Below are positions 27,353-37,853 of a DNA stretch of 64,000 nt, one piece after another (positions within the stretch are counted from its first letter, which is position 1; every line of letters begins with the position of its first letter). Location of the stretch: contig CALSMD010000006.1 in assembly GCA_943787365.1 (NCBI GenBank), forward strand, positions 75,984 through 139,983, given 5' to 3'. Source of the DNA: an uncultured Flavobacteriaceae bacterium (lineage in GTDB: Bacteria; Bacteroidota; Bacteroidia; Flavobacteriales; Flavobacteriaceae). A model generated the notes under the pieces. That model made no database searches and was not told the DNA's origin. It worked only from the letters and a program-made list of their open reading frames with translations. Both the position numbers and the translations under genes were made by a program.

Positions 27353-28105
27353 TTATTTATACTTTTTTAATTGTGTTTTAGTGACATCACTAAGAACCAA
27401 ACGACCGCTAATTGCGGCACGTTCGCTTAATAATTCACTCCAATCATCGGTATCTTTCCAAAAGATTTCTTTAAGCTTTTGAAGGGCCTCAGGATTGTAT
27501 TTACACAATTGTTCTGCAAGTTGCTTTACTTCAGAATCTAAGCTTTCTATTGACGGACAAAGTTTCATGAACAACCCTTTTTCTTGAGCCCATTGCGGCG
27601 AGAAGAATTGAGTTGCTTCCAAACTTAATTGAGACATAGCGCTTAATCCTATTTTACGGGTCACTGCGGGTTCAATTACAAAAGGACCAATTCCAATAGT
27701 AAGTTCACTTAGTTTTATTTCTGAATGGGTTGTTGCTATACAATAATCGGTCGCAGCCGCTAATCCAACACCCCCTCCAACTGCCTTTCCTTGTACACGA
27801 CCAATAGTAATTTTAGGACAGTTGCGAAGTGCGTTGATCACATTTGCAAAGCCTTCAAAAAACGCAGTGCCTTCTTTCGGGTTTGAAATTGCCATCAATT
27901 CGTCGAAACTTGCACCTGCACAGAACGTACGGTCGCCTCCACTTTTTAAGACAATAACCGCAATAGAAGGATCTGAACCTGCAGTTTCAATTAATTCCGT
28001 GAGCGTTGCTAACATCGCAGCTGGCAATGCGTTGTGAGGCGGGTTATAAAATTCAATATAACCGACTTTATTTTCGACATTTAAGTGTACGTAAGAAGCT
28101 GACAT
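27353..28105 (-). CDS. Enoyl-CoA hydratase/isomerase family protein
   Basis: 250 residues with the crotonase fold: oxyanion-hole segments RTFCAGASFDELM and GRVQGKAVGGGVGLAAATDYCIA. The second catalytic position (usually Glu in the ELxIGLxP region) reads LSELTIGIGPFVIEP. It is likely to act on acyl-CoA in fatty acid or branched-chain amino acid breakdown, which would suit the neighbouring ilvE. Exact substrate unknown. Confidence 0.87.
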   Translation of the reverse strand: MSASYVHLNVENKVGYIEFYNPPHNALPAAMLATLTELIETAGSDPSIAVIVLKSGGDRTFCAGASFDELMAISNPKEGTAFFEGFANVINALRNCPKITIGRVQGKAVGGGVGLAAATDYCIATTHSEIKLSELTIGIGPFVIEPAVTRKIGLSAMSQLSLEATQFFSPQWAQEKGLFMKLCPSIESLDSEVKQLAEQLCKYNPEALQKLKEIFWKDTDDWSELLSERAAISGRLVLSDVTKTQLKKYK

Positions 28106-28161
28106 ATTACATGAATTTGTTTAGGCTAATATACTAGAATTTTAGGGTTTTAGCTATCTCC

Positions 28162-29109
28162 CTAAAACTTCATAAACGGAAACTGAGTTTCCAAGGCTTG
28201 CGCCTTCTTAGCTAAAGTTGATAAAAATGTAGCATGCTCTGGAGTCAATGGATTAAACGGTTTGTGAGCAAAGCCTTTTTGTAGTTGACTCACTTCTTGC
28301 ATAATGGGGTTTGCATCCGTATGAATCCAAATGGATTTAAATTTTTCCCAAATATAATCGATCGCAATAGGATTCGGGTGTACCATGTCTTCTTTATAAA
28401 AGCGGTAATCTCGAAGCTCATCCATCAACAACTCATAGGAAGGAAAGTAGTGTGTGTTTTCAGTTATGTTTATTACTGAATGAAGTGCTGCTATAAGATG
28501 GGCTTTACTTTGGTTATTTTCAACAAAACCATCTTTAAGGTGTCGTACAGGTGAAATTGAAAATATGACTGATACGTTAGGATTAAACGCTTTTAAAATT
28601 GAAAGAATGGCATTAAAGCTTTCTTGTAATTGTTGGATGCTCAAAATAGATTTTTCAAATTCTTTTTGGGGCTGTTTATGGCAGTTTGCAACAATGGTTT
28701 TTGACTCAATATGTTTATAAACCCAGGACGTTCCAAATGTTAAAATGACATGCGATGCAGTCTTTAGTTGATTTTGAGTTGATTTCAAAGCCGTGTTCAA
28801 ATCCTTCAAAATTTCGGACTGTGATGTCGAATTCAGTCGCGAGTGGGCTTGGAAACTTTGCCAACAACCATTACTAAAAAATACATCCTTTTCAGTGTAT
28901 GGAGTGTTGTGATGTGCTCTTGTGAGTAATTCTAAAATCGCAATAGGATGAAACAACACACCCAAGGGATTTACCTTGTTTTGAAATTTATAATATGAAA
29001 ATTTCTCCGCAATATTTTCAGCAAAACAAGAGCCTAACAACACTAATTTTGAATGGTAGTTAATGGCGGGTACTTGATTTTCTAAAGGGAGTTGTGTTTG
29101 AAGTTTCAC
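28162..29109 (-). CDS. GSCFA domain protein
   Basis: 315 residues. The name-giving motif occurs as LVLLGSCFAENIAEKF (residues about 22-37), followed by the family's conserved LTFGTSWVY and the FSISPVRHLKDG segments. The family is related to SGNH/GDSL hydrolases, with Ser27 as the likely nucleophile, but its substrate is not established. No signal peptide is visible. Common in Bacteroidota, and placed 9 bases after alaS here. Confidence 0.85.
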   Translation of the reverse strand: MKLQTQLPLENQVPAINYHSKLVLLGSCFAENIAEKFSYYKFQNKVNPLGVLFHPIAILELLTRAHHNTPYTEKDVFFSNGCWQSFQAHSRLNSTSQSEILKDLNTALKSTQNQLKTASHVILTFGTSWVYKHIESKTIVANCHKQPQKEFEKSILSIQQLQESFNAILSILKAFNPNVSVIFSISPVRHLKDGFVENNQSKAHLIAALHSVINITENTHYFPSYELLMDELRDYRFYKEDMVHPNPIAIDYIWEKFKSIWIHTDANPIMQEVSQLQKGFAHKPFNPLTPEHATFLSTLAKKAQALETQFPFMKF

Positions 29110-29118
29110 CTGTTTAGA

Positions 29119-31731
29119 TTATACGATATAGGATTTGGCTTTTTCTAAAGCTTCTTGCAATCCTGCTGGATTTTTTCCACCTGCAGTGGCATAAAACGGT
29201 TGTCCACCACCACCACCTTGAATATAACTTCCAAGTTCACGAACAATAGTTCCTGCATTTAACCCTTTGGAGGCTACTAATCCTTTGGATACGTAACAGG
29301 ACAACAATGCTTTCCCTTGGTGTTCTGCACCAAATAGCAGTACTGAATTATCAAACTCTTGGCCTATTTCAAAAGATAAATCTTTAATGCCTGTAGCGTC
29401 CAAATCGACTAACTTTGCTAGAAATTGAATTCCATTAATAGTTTCAATTTCTTGTTTTAAATTTCCTTTCATGGACGCTGCTTTGTCTTTTAGAAGGGCT
29501 TCAATTTGTTTTTTGAGTTTTGAATTTTCAGATTTAAGATCATTCAACGATTTGACAGGGTCACTCGAGTTATTGAGAGCCAATTTAATTTGGTCAAAAC
29601 TCGCATTATTTTGAACATAAAATTCTTTTGCCGCATCATTTGTAATGGCCTCTATACGGCGAATTCCTGATGCTACAGCACCTTCCGACTTGATTTTAAA
29701 ATGCCAAATGTCGGCGGTATTCTTAACATGGGTTCCTCCACAGAGTTCGATTGAATTCCCAAAACGAACGGTGCGAACTACATCGCCATATTTTTCGCCA
29801 AAAAGTGCTATTGCTCCTTCCGAAACGGCTTGTTCCATTGGCACAGCAGGTTGCACTACTCTATCTAGTTTGCCTTCAATCCGCGCATTTACAAAATTTT
29901 CAATTTGTTTTAATTCATCAGAGCTGACTTTTGCGAAATGAGAAAAATCAAAGCGTAAATATTTCGAATGTACTGCTGAACCTTTTTGTTCTACATGAGT
30001 GCCTAAAACCTCTCTCAAAGCCTGATGCAACAAATGGGTAGCGGTATGATTACATTCGGTACGGAATCGTTGATTTACATCGACTACTGCCGTAAACGTA
30101 TCTGTGAGGTTTTTAGGCAGATTTTTTGCAATATGAACCGCTACATTATTTTCTCTTTTCGTGTCAAGAATATAAACGATATCTCCGTTCGCAGCCTCTA
30201 AATAGCCTTTATCCCCTACCTGACCACCACTTTCTGAGTAGAATGGTGTGAGATTAAACACCAGTTGATATTGCTCACCGTATTTTGCGGAAGTAAATTT
30301 TCTATATCTTGTAAGTTTAACGGGAGATTTTAACATCCTATATCCTACGAATTCTTGTACATCATCATCTAATATAACAGTCCAATCATCGGTTGAGACT
30401 TCACTTGCTGCTCTAGAACGGGTTTTTTGTTTTTGGAGTTCTTCTTCAAAACCAACCGTATCTAGAGTCATGTTTTTTTCACCTAGAATTAGTGCGGTTA
30501 AATCTACAGGAAACCCATAGGTGTCGTACAATTCAAAGGCTTTATCGCCAGAAACTTGTACGCCTTTGGTTGTATCGATAATACGATCTAACAACACCAA
30601 CCCTTGATCGAGGGTTCTTAAAAAGGACGTTTCTTCTTCTTTAATTACATTTTGGATTAATTGTTTTTGTGCCAGAAGTTCAGGGAAAACAGTTCCCATT
30701 TGTTTGGTTAGTACAGACACCAATCGGTACATAAATGGTTGTTTTAAATCCAAAAATGTAAATCCATAACGTACGGCACGCCTCAAAATTCTACGGATCA
30801 CATAACCCGCCCCCGTGTTACTAGGTAATTGTCCATCTGCAATAGAAAATGCTACTGCTCTAACGTGATCGGAGATCACACGAATGGCAATATCTTGTTT
30901 TAGTTGCTCCCCGTAATCCACTCCCGAAATGGTTTCAATTTCTCGAATAATAGGAGTAAAAACATCGGTATCGTAATTTGAGGTTACATTTTGAAGCACC
31001 ATACAAAGGCGTTCAAATCCCATACCTGTATCAATATGTTTATTTGGCAAAGGTTCTAAACTTCCATTAGCCTTGCGGTTAAACTCCATAAAGACCAAAT
31101 TCCAAATCTCAACGACTTGAGGATGGTCTTTATTGATCAGTTCTTGTCCCGCTACTTTATCTTTTTCTTCTTTAGAACGAATGTCCACATGAATTTCGCT
31201 GCAAGGTCCACAAGGTCCTTGTTCTCCCATTTCCCAAAAATTATCATTTTTGTTTCCCATCAAAATACGGTCTTCAGGAATCAACGCTTTCCAGAACTCA
31301 TAGGCTTCGGAATCCATTGAGGTGCCATCCTCTTTACTTCCTTCAAAAACGGTTACATATAGAATTTCTTTGTCTATTTTATAAACTTCTGTCAATAATT
31401 CCCAAGCCCATTCAATAGCTTCTTTTTTGAAGTAATCTCCAAAACTCCAATTTCCTAACATTTCAAATAGCGTGTGATGATAGGTATCATAGCCTACTTC
31501 TTCCAAGTCATTGTGTTTGCCCGAAACTCTTAAACATTTTTGAGTATCGGTGATCCTATTATTTGGAGGCGTGTCTTGACCAAGAAAAAATGCTTTGAAA
31601 GGTGCCATTCCAGAGTTGACAAACAACAGAGAAGGATCGTCCTTAACAACCATTGGAGCCGATTGTAAAACTTGGTGTTTTTTGGATTCAAAAAAGGTTA
31701 AAAATTGAGATCTTATATCTTTAGATTTCAT
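29119..31731 (-). CDS. alaS: Alanine-tRNA ligase
   Basis: 870-residue AlaRS. The catalytic domain includes [12 protein letters not shown] and [10 protein letters not shown]. The editing domain has the zinc ligands [11 protein letters not shown] and CGGTHV. The C-terminal C-Ala domain ends [14 protein letters not shown]. Full length. The divergent gene on the other side is an M23 peptidase. No exact -7 box was found for alaS; the nearest candidate, CATTTTTG, has one mismatch. Confidence 0.97.
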   Translation of the reverse strand: MKSKDIRSQFLTFFESKKHQVLQSAPMVVKDDPSLLFVNSGMAPFKAFFLGQDTPPNNRITDTQKCLRVSGKHNDLEEVGYDTYHHTLFEMLGNWSFGDYFKKEAIEWAWELLTEVYKIDKEILYVTVFEGSKEDGTSMDSEAYEFWKALIPEDRILMGNKNDNFWEMGEQGPCGPCSEIHVDIRSKEEKDKVAGQELINKDHPQVVEIWNLVFMEFNRKANGSLEPLPNKHIDTGMGFERLCMVLQNVTSNYDTDVFTPIIREIETISGVDYGEQLKQDIAIRVISDHVRAVAFSIADGQLPSNTGAGYVIRRILRRAVRYGFTFLDLKQPFMYRLVSVLTKQMGTVFPELLAQKQLIQNVIKEEETSFLRTLDQGLVLLDRIIDTTKGVQVSGDKAFELYDTYGFPVDLTALILGEKNMTLDTVGFEEELQKQKTRSRAASEVSTDDWTVILDDDVQEFVGYRMLKSPVKLTRYRKFTSAKYGEQYQLVFNLTPFYSESGGQVGDKGYLEAANGDIVYILDTKRENNVAVHIAKNLPKNLTDTFTAVVDVNQRFRTECNHTATHLLHQALREVLGTHVEQKGSAVHSKYLRFDFSHFAKVSSDELKQIENFVNARIEGKLDRVVQPAVPMEQAVSEGAIALFGEKYGDVVRTVRFGNSIELCGGTHVKNTADIWHFKIKSEGAVASGIRRIEAITNDAAKEFYVQNNASFDQIKLALNNSSDPVKSLNDLKSENSKLKKQIEALLKDKAASMKGNLKQEIETINGIQFLAKLVDLDATGIKDLSFEIGQEFDNSVLLFGAEHQGKALLSCYVSKGLVASKGLNAGTIVRELGSYIQGGGGGQPFYATAGGKNPAGLQEALEKAKSYIV

Positions 31732-31783
31732 GCAAAAATGTTAAGCTTAGCGTAATAATTTGTTTTTAATTCGAAACAATTTA

Positions 31784-31791
31784 TATATTTG
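31784..31791 (+). promoter_or_regulatory. -7 box TATATTTG upstream of M23 peptidase gene
   Basis: Exact TAnnTTTG match 63 bases before the M23 start, in the alaS/M23 divergent spacer. The leader contains a small imperfect hairpin-like stretch (ggtctcc ... gaggatc). Confidence 0.5.
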
Positions 31792-31854
31792 TTCAAAAGG
31801 TCTCCTTTATTTATAGAGGATCTTATTTCCAACAAAAATAGAACTTTTTAGGCA

Positions 31855-32826
31855 ATGTCTAATGTAAAATATTATTACGATCCCGAAACGCTTACGTATC
31901 GTCAGATAATTCGGAAAAAAAGAACCACTTTTAAGCACACGTTGGTTTTCTTATTAGCTGCGGGTATCTTTGGTTTTTTATTTGTTTTAATTGGGGGCCA
32001 GTATTTTGAATCTCCGAGAGAAAAGGCATTAAACCGTGAATTGCAAAATTTGGAACTTCACTTTAACCTTCTAAATAAAAAGATGGAAGAAGTGGAAACT
32101 GTTTTAACAAATATTGAAGATCGAGATAATGCGATTTACCGTCTTTATTTTGAGGTCAACCCAATTCCAGAAGCGCAACGTAAACAAGGGCTTGGTGGTG
32201 TTAACCGCTACAAAAAATACGATGGGTTTAATAATTCGGAATTAATCATTGATGCCAATAAACGTATCGACATTCTTCAAAAACGCATTACCGTTCAGTC
32301 TAAATCCCTTGATGAGATTACAGAACTGGCAAAAGATAAAGAGAATTTCTTGGCTAGGATTCCTGCCATTCAACCTATCAAAAATGATGATTTGACCCGT
32401 ATGGCATCTGGATATGGATACCGAAGTGATCCTTTTACAAAGGTTCGTAAATTTCATTACGGAATGGATTTTACCGCTCCTCGTGGTACGCCAATCTATG
32501 CGACTGGTGATGGCGTAATTAAACGTGCAGACGGTCGTTCATCTGGCTATGGACGCCACATCCGAATTGATCATGGCTATGGCTATATCAGTTTGTATGC
32601 ACATCTCTACAAGTATAATGTCCGAAGAGGGCAAAAAGTAAAACGAGGTGACCTTATTGGTTATGTAGGAAGCTCAGGACGCTCCCAAGCACCCCACTTG
32701 CATTATGAAGTTTGGAAAGACAAAAAACGAATTAACCCTGTTAATTTTTATTACGGAAATCTGAGCCCCGAAGAATTTAATACATTATTAGCGATTGCTT
32801 CACTTGAAAATCAATCCTTAGATTAA
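31855..32826 (+). CDS. M23 family peptidase, membrane-anchored
   Basis: 323 residues. One N-terminal transmembrane helix (about 29-48) anchors the protein, a coiled-coil-like region (about 55-165) follows, and the LytM domain carries intact zinc ligands: His201 and Asp205 in HYGMDF, His250 in SLYAHL and His281/His283 in APHLHYEVW. It should cut peptidoglycan cross-bridges in the periplasm or activate other hydrolases. The stop overlaps the start of the MerR gene by one base (TAATG), so the two are co-translated. Confidence 0.93.
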   Translation: MSNVKYYYDPETLTYRQIIRKKRTTFKHTLVFLLAAGIFGFLFVLIGGQYFESPREKALNRELQNLELHFNLLNKKMEEVETVLTNIEDRDNAIYRLYFEVNPIPEAQRKQGLGGVNRYKKYDGFNNSELIIDANKRIDILQKRITVQSKSLDEITELAKDKENFLARIPAIQPIKNDDLTRMASGYGYRSDPFTKVRKFHYGMDFTAPRGTPIYATGDGVIKRADGRSSGYGRHIRIDHGYGYISLYAHLYKYNVRRGQKVKRGDLIGYVGSSGRSQAPHLHYEVWKDKKRINPVNFYYGNLSPEEFNTLLAIASLENQSLD

Positions 32827-33155
32827 TGCATTTAGATCTTCCTATAAAACGCTATTATCGTATCGGAGAAATCGCAAAAGCATTTAATGTTAATGCTTCT
32901 TTGATTCGTTTTTGGGACAAAGAGTTTGAGGCACTTAAACCTAAAAAAAATGCCAAAGGTAACCGCCGCTTTACACCCGAAGATGTTCAAAATTTGAAGT
33001 TAATATATAACTTGGTAAAAGAGCGAGGCTATACGTTGGAAGGTGCTAAAACATATCTAAAAGAACAAGATCAAAAATCGCTTGATAATTTTAAAATCAT
33101 CACAAAACTAGAAGGGGTGAAAAATGAGTTGATGAAAATTAAAAATCAACTTTAA
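32826..33155 (+). CDS. MerR family transcriptional regulator
   Basis: 109 residues. A winged helix-turn-helix at the N-terminus (YYRIGEIAKAFNVNASLIRFWDKEF, then NRRFTPEDVQNLKLI) is followed by a short coiled coil for dimerisation. No metal-binding cysteines, so it is not a metal sensor. Coupled to the M23 peptidase gene, it probably regulates envelope or cell-division genes. Both genes are usual neighbours in Flavobacteriaceae. Confidence 0.9.
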   Translation: MHLDLPIKRYYRIGEIAKAFNVNASLIRFWDKEFEALKPKKNAKGNRRFTPEDVQNLKLIYNLVKERGYTLEGAKTYLKEQDQKSLDNFKIITKLEGVKNELMKIKNQL

Positions 33156-33184
33156 AATCAAGCAGTTGTAAAGAAATAGTACGT

Positions 33185-34489
33185 CTATTTCTTTCGCATA
33201 TAAACTGTTATCGGTACGCCCTGAAAATCATACAGATCTCTTAGTTTATTTTCTAAAAAACGTTTGTAAGGTTCCTTAACATATTGTGGTAAATTACAGA
33301 AAAATGCGAATTGTGGTTGGGGTGTTGGCAATTGCATAATGTATTTTATTTTAACAAACTTACCTTTCAATGCTGGCGGTGGATAGTTTTCAATAATAGG
33401 TAATAAATCATCATTTAATACACTTGTTTTAATACGCTTGGATCGGTTTTTATACACTTCCAATGCGGTTTCCATAGCTTTATAAATGCGTTGTTTTGAG
33501 AGTGCTGATATGAATACAATAGGCACATCTGTAAAAGGTTGTATTTGTTCTCGAATATGTGTTTCAAATGCTTTGGTAGTTTTGGTATCTTTTTCAATCA
33601 AATCCCATTTATTCACCAAAATCACAATCCCTTTGTGGTTGCGTTGTGCCAACCAAAATATATTTTGAACTTGACCATCAAATCCACGTTGAGCATCACA
33701 GACCAATAAACACACATCGGCATGCTCTATGGCACGAACAGAACGCATGACAGAATAAAATTCTAAATCTTCTTTTACTTTTGCTTTTCGTCGAATTCCA
33801 GCGGTATCTACTAAATTAAATTCAAAACCAAATCGGTTATATTTTGTATCAATTGAATCACGAGTGGTACCTGCTATATCGGTTACAATGTAGCGGTCTT
33901 CGCCAATTAATGCATTTATAAAAGAGGATTTACCTGCATTGGGACGTCCTACCACTGCAAAACGTGGCAAGGTCACTTCTTCTACTTCTTCCACTTCAGG
34001 CAATGCTTCCACTAAGGCGTCTAGCAAATCGCCCGTACCGCTTCCATTGATACTTGCAATGGTGAAATATTCTCCTAATCCTAAGGCATAAAACTCAACT
34101 GCATCTTGCTCACGCTTGGAGTTATCTACCTTATTAATGACTAAAAAAACTGGTTTTTGAACCTTTCTAAGCAACTTCGCAACATCTTCGTCCATGCCTG
34201 TAACACCCGATTCTACATCGACCATAAAAATAATGGCATCAGCTTCTTCAATCGCCAACTCAACTTGTTTGTCGATTTCGGCTTCAAATACATCGTCACT
34301 TCCTAGCACGTATCCGCCCGTATCAATTAACGAAAATTCTTTGCCATTCCAATCACTCTTACCATAGTGACGATCACGGGTAACTCCACTGACAGCATCA
34401 ACAATGGCTTCACGCCTTTGAATCAACCGATTAAAAAAAGTCGATTTCCCTACATTTGGACGACCTACTATCGCTACAATATTGCTCAT
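33185..34489 (-). CDS. der: Ribosome-assembly GTPase Der (EngA)
   Basis: 434-residue protein with two tandem GTPase domains and a C-terminal KH-like domain, needed for 50S subunit assembly. First P-loop GRPNVGKST near residue 9, second GRPNAGKSS in the middle. NKXD motifs are NKVD and NKWD. The start [14 protein letters not shown] at 34489 is preferred over an upstream Met at 34510 because the latter would lie inside the -7 box at 34508. Confidence 0.96.
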   Translation of the reverse strand: MSNIVAIVGRPNVGKSTFFNRLIQRREAIVDAVSGVTRDRHYGKSDWNGKEFSLIDTGGYVLGSDDVFEAEIDKQVELAIEEADAIIFMVDVESGVTGMDEDVAKLLRKVQKPVFLVINKVDNSKREQDAVEFYALGLGEYFTIASINGSGTGDLLDALVEALPEVEEVEEVTLPRFAVVGRPNAGKSSFINALIGEDRYIVTDIAGTTRDSIDTKYNRFGFEFNLVDTAGIRRKAKVKEDLEFYSVMRSVRAIEHADVCLLVCDAQRGFDGQVQNIFWLAQRNHKGIVILVNKWDLIEKDTKTTKAFETHIREQIQPFTDVPIVFISALSKQRIYKAMETALEVYKNRSKRIKTSVLNDDLLPIIENYPPPALKGKFVKIKYIMQLPTPQPQFAFFCNLPQYVKEPYKRFLENKLRDLYDFQGVPITVYMRKK

Positions 34490-34507
34490 ATACTTATAAA
34501 ATTGTTG

Positions 34508-34515
34508 CAAAAATA
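34508..34515 (-). promoter_or_regulatory. -7 box (TATTTTTG on minus strand) upstream of der
   Basis: Plus-strand CAAAAATA is an exact TAnnTTTG match on the minus strand, 18 bases before the chosen der start. It overlaps the alternative upstream Met, which helps to fix the start codon. Confidence 0.55.
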
Positions 34516-34774
34516 GGAAATATCCTTTTGGTAAACTCTTTTTTATGGAAGTTTAAAAATTGTATGATTTTATGTATGGTATTTTGAAAACACTTTAAAA
34601 ACCTCTATATTGACGCTTGGTTTAGCCTCAAATCTAAATCTTCACAACCAATTGAACCTTTAGTGTAAGTTGTTATATGTTACAAATAACATTGGATTTT
34701 TGATGGATCCTCTTCTCCTTTATTGGAAAACATCTATCATTTACTTCCGATATAACCGTTCATATAAAATTAAA

Positions 34775-35236
34775 ATGACAACACAATTATTAGAAAACAA
34801 AATTAGCTTTATAGCAATTAGCTTAGGCTTTATTAGCTCCATTGGAGCGTTTTATTTGTTAATTCAAACAGCAACCTCCAAAAAAGGAAATCTATTTAAT
34901 CTGAAAGCCAAAGAAGGGTGTTCTGAAATCATCAATTCATTGAAAAAGGGTCGTGATAGTACTACCCTTGGAATGGAAGAACTTGCTAAATATTATACGG
35001 AAATTACCCGCAAAACAAAAATTAGCTTTTGGTTTAGTTGGGTTTTTGCCCTATTTGGATTAAGTATTTTACTCATTATAACCTATTCAGATATGGAATT
35101 AAATTTTGGTAAAATTATTGTTTCGTTTATTTCTATTACAATAATTGAAGCTGTTTCTTTATTATTCATTTTAAAATCAAACAAATCTCAGAAAGAAATC
35201 GAGCAATTTGTCGAAAACTTAGGAGAAGACAACTAA
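34775..35236 (+). CDS. Three-helix membrane protein, possible TRADD-N-associated TM domain
   Basis: 153 residues, no signal peptide. Helix 1 lies at about residues 10-30. A cytoplasmic stretch with EELAKYYTEITRKTKISF leads into two closely spaced helices (about 84-102 and 112-130), ending in a charged tail. The pattern YYTEITRKTKISFWFSWVFALFG resembles the two-helix domain known next to TRADD-N modules in bacterial conflict systems. This is a memory-based resemblance and not certain. It is a lone plus-strand gene between the minus-strand GTPase genes der and era. The start at 34775 (MTTQLLENK) is chosen; an in-frame Met lies 105 bases upstream, and its extra residues look unlike a real N-terminus. 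Confidence 0.55.
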   Translation: MTTQLLENKISFIAISLGFISSIGAFYLLIQTATSKKGNLFNLKAKEGCSEIINSLKKGRDSTTLGMEELAKYYTEITRKTKISFWFSWVFALFGLSILLIITYSDMELNFGKIIVSFISITIIEAVSLLFILKSNKSQKEIEQFVENLGEDN

Positions 35237-35296
35237 ACAAAATACTACTGAATCTATTGCGAGAAGCACTATGTTTCCCTCTTGAGAAAAGAATCT

Positions 35297-36178
35297 TTAA
35301 GAGTTATTATATCCAAAACGCTTGAGTTGGTTTTGGTTAGATCGCCAATTTTTATTCACTTTTACATACAATTCTAAGTGTACTTGTTTGCCAAAAAATT
35401 TCTCTAAATCTTTTCGTGCCTCTACACCTACTCTTTTAAGGGCTGTTCCTTTATGACCAATAATAATTCCTTTTTGTGTTTCGCGCTCCACCATAATCAC
35501 AGAACGCATTCGGATAATGTCTTCTTCTTCGAAAAACTCTTCGGTAGTAACCTCCACTGCATATGGAATTTCTTTCTTATAATGAATCAATATCTTTTCA
35601 CGGATTTTTTCATTTACAAAAAATCGTTCAGGTTTATCTGTCAATTGATCTTTGGGGTAATAGGCAGGCGATTCTGGTAATAACTCCAAAATACGATCAA
35701 AAACATTTTTTACATTAAACCCTTCCAATGCCGAAATAGCAATAAATTCTGCATTCGGAACTTTTTGTTGCCAGAGTTGAGCTTGAACTTCTAATTGTTC
35801 TTGGTTTGAAGTGTCAATTTTATTTAACAGCAATAAAATAGGTTTTTTAGAGGCCGTAATCTTATTGAAAAAAGCTTCATCTTTCAACTCTTTTTCGCCA
35901 ATCTCGACCATATAAATTAAAATATCAGCATCCTCAAAAGCCGATTTTACAAAGTCCATCATAGAACTTTGTAATTCGTATGCGGGCTTAATAATCCCTG
36001 GGGTGTCCGAAAGAATCACCTGAAAATCATCACCGTTAACAATCCCTAAAATTCGATGGCGTGTGGTCTGTGCTTTCGACGTAATAATGGATAATTTTTC
36101 ACCAACAAAGGCATTCATCAAGGTTGATTTTCCAACATTTGGATTTCCGATGATATTAACAAAACCTGCTTTGTGCAT
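35297..36178 (-). CDS. era: GTPase Era
   Basis: 293-residue GTPase that binds the 3' end of 16S rRNA and helps 30S assembly. The GTPase domain shows G1 GNPNVGKST, G2 TTRHRI, G3 DTPGI and G4 NKID; the KH domain contains the GHKGTALKRVGVEARKDLEKF signature. Full length. A minus-strand -7 box is 17 bases upstream. Confidence 0.96.
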   Translation of the reverse strand: MHKAGFVNIIGNPNVGKSTLMNAFVGEKLSIITSKAQTTRHRILGIVNGDDFQVILSDTPGIIKPAYELQSSMMDFVKSAFEDADILIYMVEIGEKELKDEAFFNKITASKKPILLLLNKIDTSNQEQLEVQAQLWQQKVPNAEFIAISALEGFNVKNVFDRILELLPESPAYYPKDQLTDKPERFFVNEKIREKILIHYKKEIPYAVEVTTEEFFEEEDIIRMRSVIMVERETQKGIIIGHKGTALKRVGVEARKDLEKFFGKQVHLELYVKVNKNWRSNQNQLKRFGYNNS

Positions 36179-36195
36179 TTAATTTTAAATTTTCA

Positions 36196-36203
36196 CAAAG
36201 TTA
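36196..36203 (-). promoter_or_regulatory. -7 box (TAACTTTG on minus strand) upstream of era
   Basis: Plus-strand CAAAGTTA is an exact minus-strand TAnnTTTG match, with 17 bases between it and the era start codon. The spacing is close to those at der and serS (18 bases each). Confidence 0.55.
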
Positions 36204-36238
36204 CAACCTTCCTTTTAGACTATCTAAAAATTAAATAC

Positions 36239-37252
36239 TTAAGAATTTTGGGAGTCACGCATAAATTCTTCCACTTTGTTCACCATAGCACGACTGCCAC
36301 AAACAAAAGGCACGCGTTGGTGCAACTCTGTTGGACTGATATCCATAATCCTAGAAAACCCATCACTCGCTTTTCCATTGGCTTGCTCAGCAAGGAATGC
36401 CATTGGATTACACTCATAAAGCAAGCGTAATTTTCCATTTGGGTTTTTAGAGCTTGTGGGATATAAATAAATTCCGCCCTTTATCATATTTCGATGAAAA
36501 TCAGAGACCAACGACCCTATATAGCGCGATGTATATGGGCGGTCTCCTTCTTCCAATTGACAATATTTAATATAATTTTTGATGCCTTGTGGGAAATGAA
36601 TGTAATTTCCTTCATTCACGGAGTAAATCCTGCCATGCTCTGGAAATTGCATTTGAGGATGTGACAAATAAAACGTACCAATTGCTGGGTTTAAAGTAAA
36701 TCCATTCACACCATCGCCAGTGGTATAGACCAACATAGTAGAAGTCCCATAAATAATATAACCCGCCGCAACTTGTTTGCTTCCTTTCTGTAAAAAATCC
36801 TTCTCTGTGACAGGAGTTCCCACAGGGGTCACACGTCGGTAAATAGAAAAAATAGTTCCAACGGAGACGTTCACATCAATATTGGATGAGCCATCTAAAG
36901 GATCCATTAATACAACATACTTATTTTGATGGTTCTGGTCGTTGCTATTAATGGCGATAAAACTGTCTTCCTCTTCACTTGCAATGCCACATACAATATT
37001 ACGATTGACTAGGGTTTGAATAAATTTTTCATTGGCATACACATCCAATTTTTTTTGATCCTCTCCCTGAATATTAGTATCACCAACAGTCCCCAAAATA
37101 TCAACCAAACCGGCTTTATTTACTTCATAATTGACCACTTTAGCAGCCAGACGAATGGAGTTGATTAGTCGTGATAATTCCCCTGAAGTATATTTGAAAG
37201 AGGATTGGTGTTCAATGATAAATTCTCCTAGTGTTTGATGTTTTTGGGGCAT
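36239..37252 (-). CDS. fbp: Fructose-1,6-bisphosphatase class 1
   Basis: 337-residue gluconeogenic enzyme removing the 1-phosphate from fructose-1,6-bisphosphate. Metal and substrate motifs are intact: [11 protein letters not shown], the [19 protein letters not shown] signature, and [22 protein letters not shown]. Single gene with its own spacer. I found no perfect -7 box. Confidence 0.96.
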   Translation of the reverse strand: MPQKHQTLGEFIIEHQSSFKYTSGELSRLINSIRLAAKVVNYEVNKAGLVDILGTVGDTNIQGEDQKKLDVYANEKFIQTLVNRNIVCGIASEEEDSFIAINSNDQNHQNKYVVLMDPLDGSSNIDVNVSVGTIFSIYRRVTPVGTPVTEKDFLQKGSKQVAAGYIIYGTSTMLVYTTGDGVNGFTLNPAIGTFYLSHPQMQFPEHGRIYSVNEGNYIHFPQGIKNYIKYCQLEEGDRPYTSRYIGSLVSDFHRNMIKGGIYLYPTSSKNPNGKLRLLYECNPMAFLAEQANGKASDGFSRIMDISPTELHQRVPFVCGSRAMVNKVEEFMRDSQNS

Positions 37253-37344
37253 TATGAGTTCAATTTTTTACAAATATCTAAATTTTTAGACAACTACAAC
37301 GTTTTCGTAACTATTTTATTAGATAATTTTAAAAGGCTTTTAAG

Positions 37345-37352
37345 TATCTTTG
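37345..37352 (+). promoter_or_regulatory. -7 box TATCTTTG upstream of GNAT-aspartate kinase pair
   Basis: Exact TAnnTTTG match, 18 bases before the GNAT start codon. It probably drives the GNAT gene and the overlapping aspartate kinase gene. Confidence 0.6.
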
Positions 37353-37370
37353 AATCCGCAAACATAGACA

Positions 37371-37853
37371 ATGAATTATCACATTAGAAAAGCAGTGCCC
37401 AGCGATATGCAGCAAGTTTTAAACTTGATTACAGAACTCGCAATTTTTGAAAAAGAACCAAATGCTGTTGAGGTCACAGAAGCGGACTTAATAGCCAAAG
37501 GCTTTGGGGATACCCCCGAATTTGATTGTTTTGTAGCAGAATCTGATCAAAAAGTGATTGGTATTGCTTTGGTTTACACTCGGTTTTCTACCTGGAAAGG
37601 AACTGTCTTACATTTAGAAGATTTGATTGTTTCTGAAAGTGTACGTGGACATGGCGTTGGATCAGCACTCTTAGATCAAGTTATTATTTACGGAGATAAA
37701 AAAGGTGTCAAACGTGTTTGCTGGGAAGTTATTGACTGGAACACCCCGGCTATTGATTTTTACGAACATAAAGGGGCTCGGGTGATGCGGGACTGGAATG
37801 TTGTCCAGTTAGACGAACAAGGAATACAAAATTACATCTCAAATCTGAACTGA
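37371..37853 (+). CDS. GNAT family N-acetyltransferase
   Basis: 160 residues. Acetyl-CoA binding motif A is seen at LHLEDLIVSESVRGHGVGSALL (the RGHGVG loop), followed by WEVIDWNTPAIDFYEHKGA. The sequence resembles the diamine/thialysine acetyltransferase branch of GNAT proteins. Substrate is not certain. It overlaps the aspartate kinase gene by one base (TGATG), pointing to a common transcript. Confidence 0.9.
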   Translation: MNYHIRKAVPSDMQQVLNLITELAIFEKEPNAVEVTEADLIAKGFGDTPEFDCFVAESDQKVIGIALVYTRFSTWKGTVLHLEDLIVSESVRGHGVGSALLDQVIIYGDKKGVKRVCWEVIDWNTPAIDFYEHKGARVMRDWNVVQLDEQGIQNYISNLN

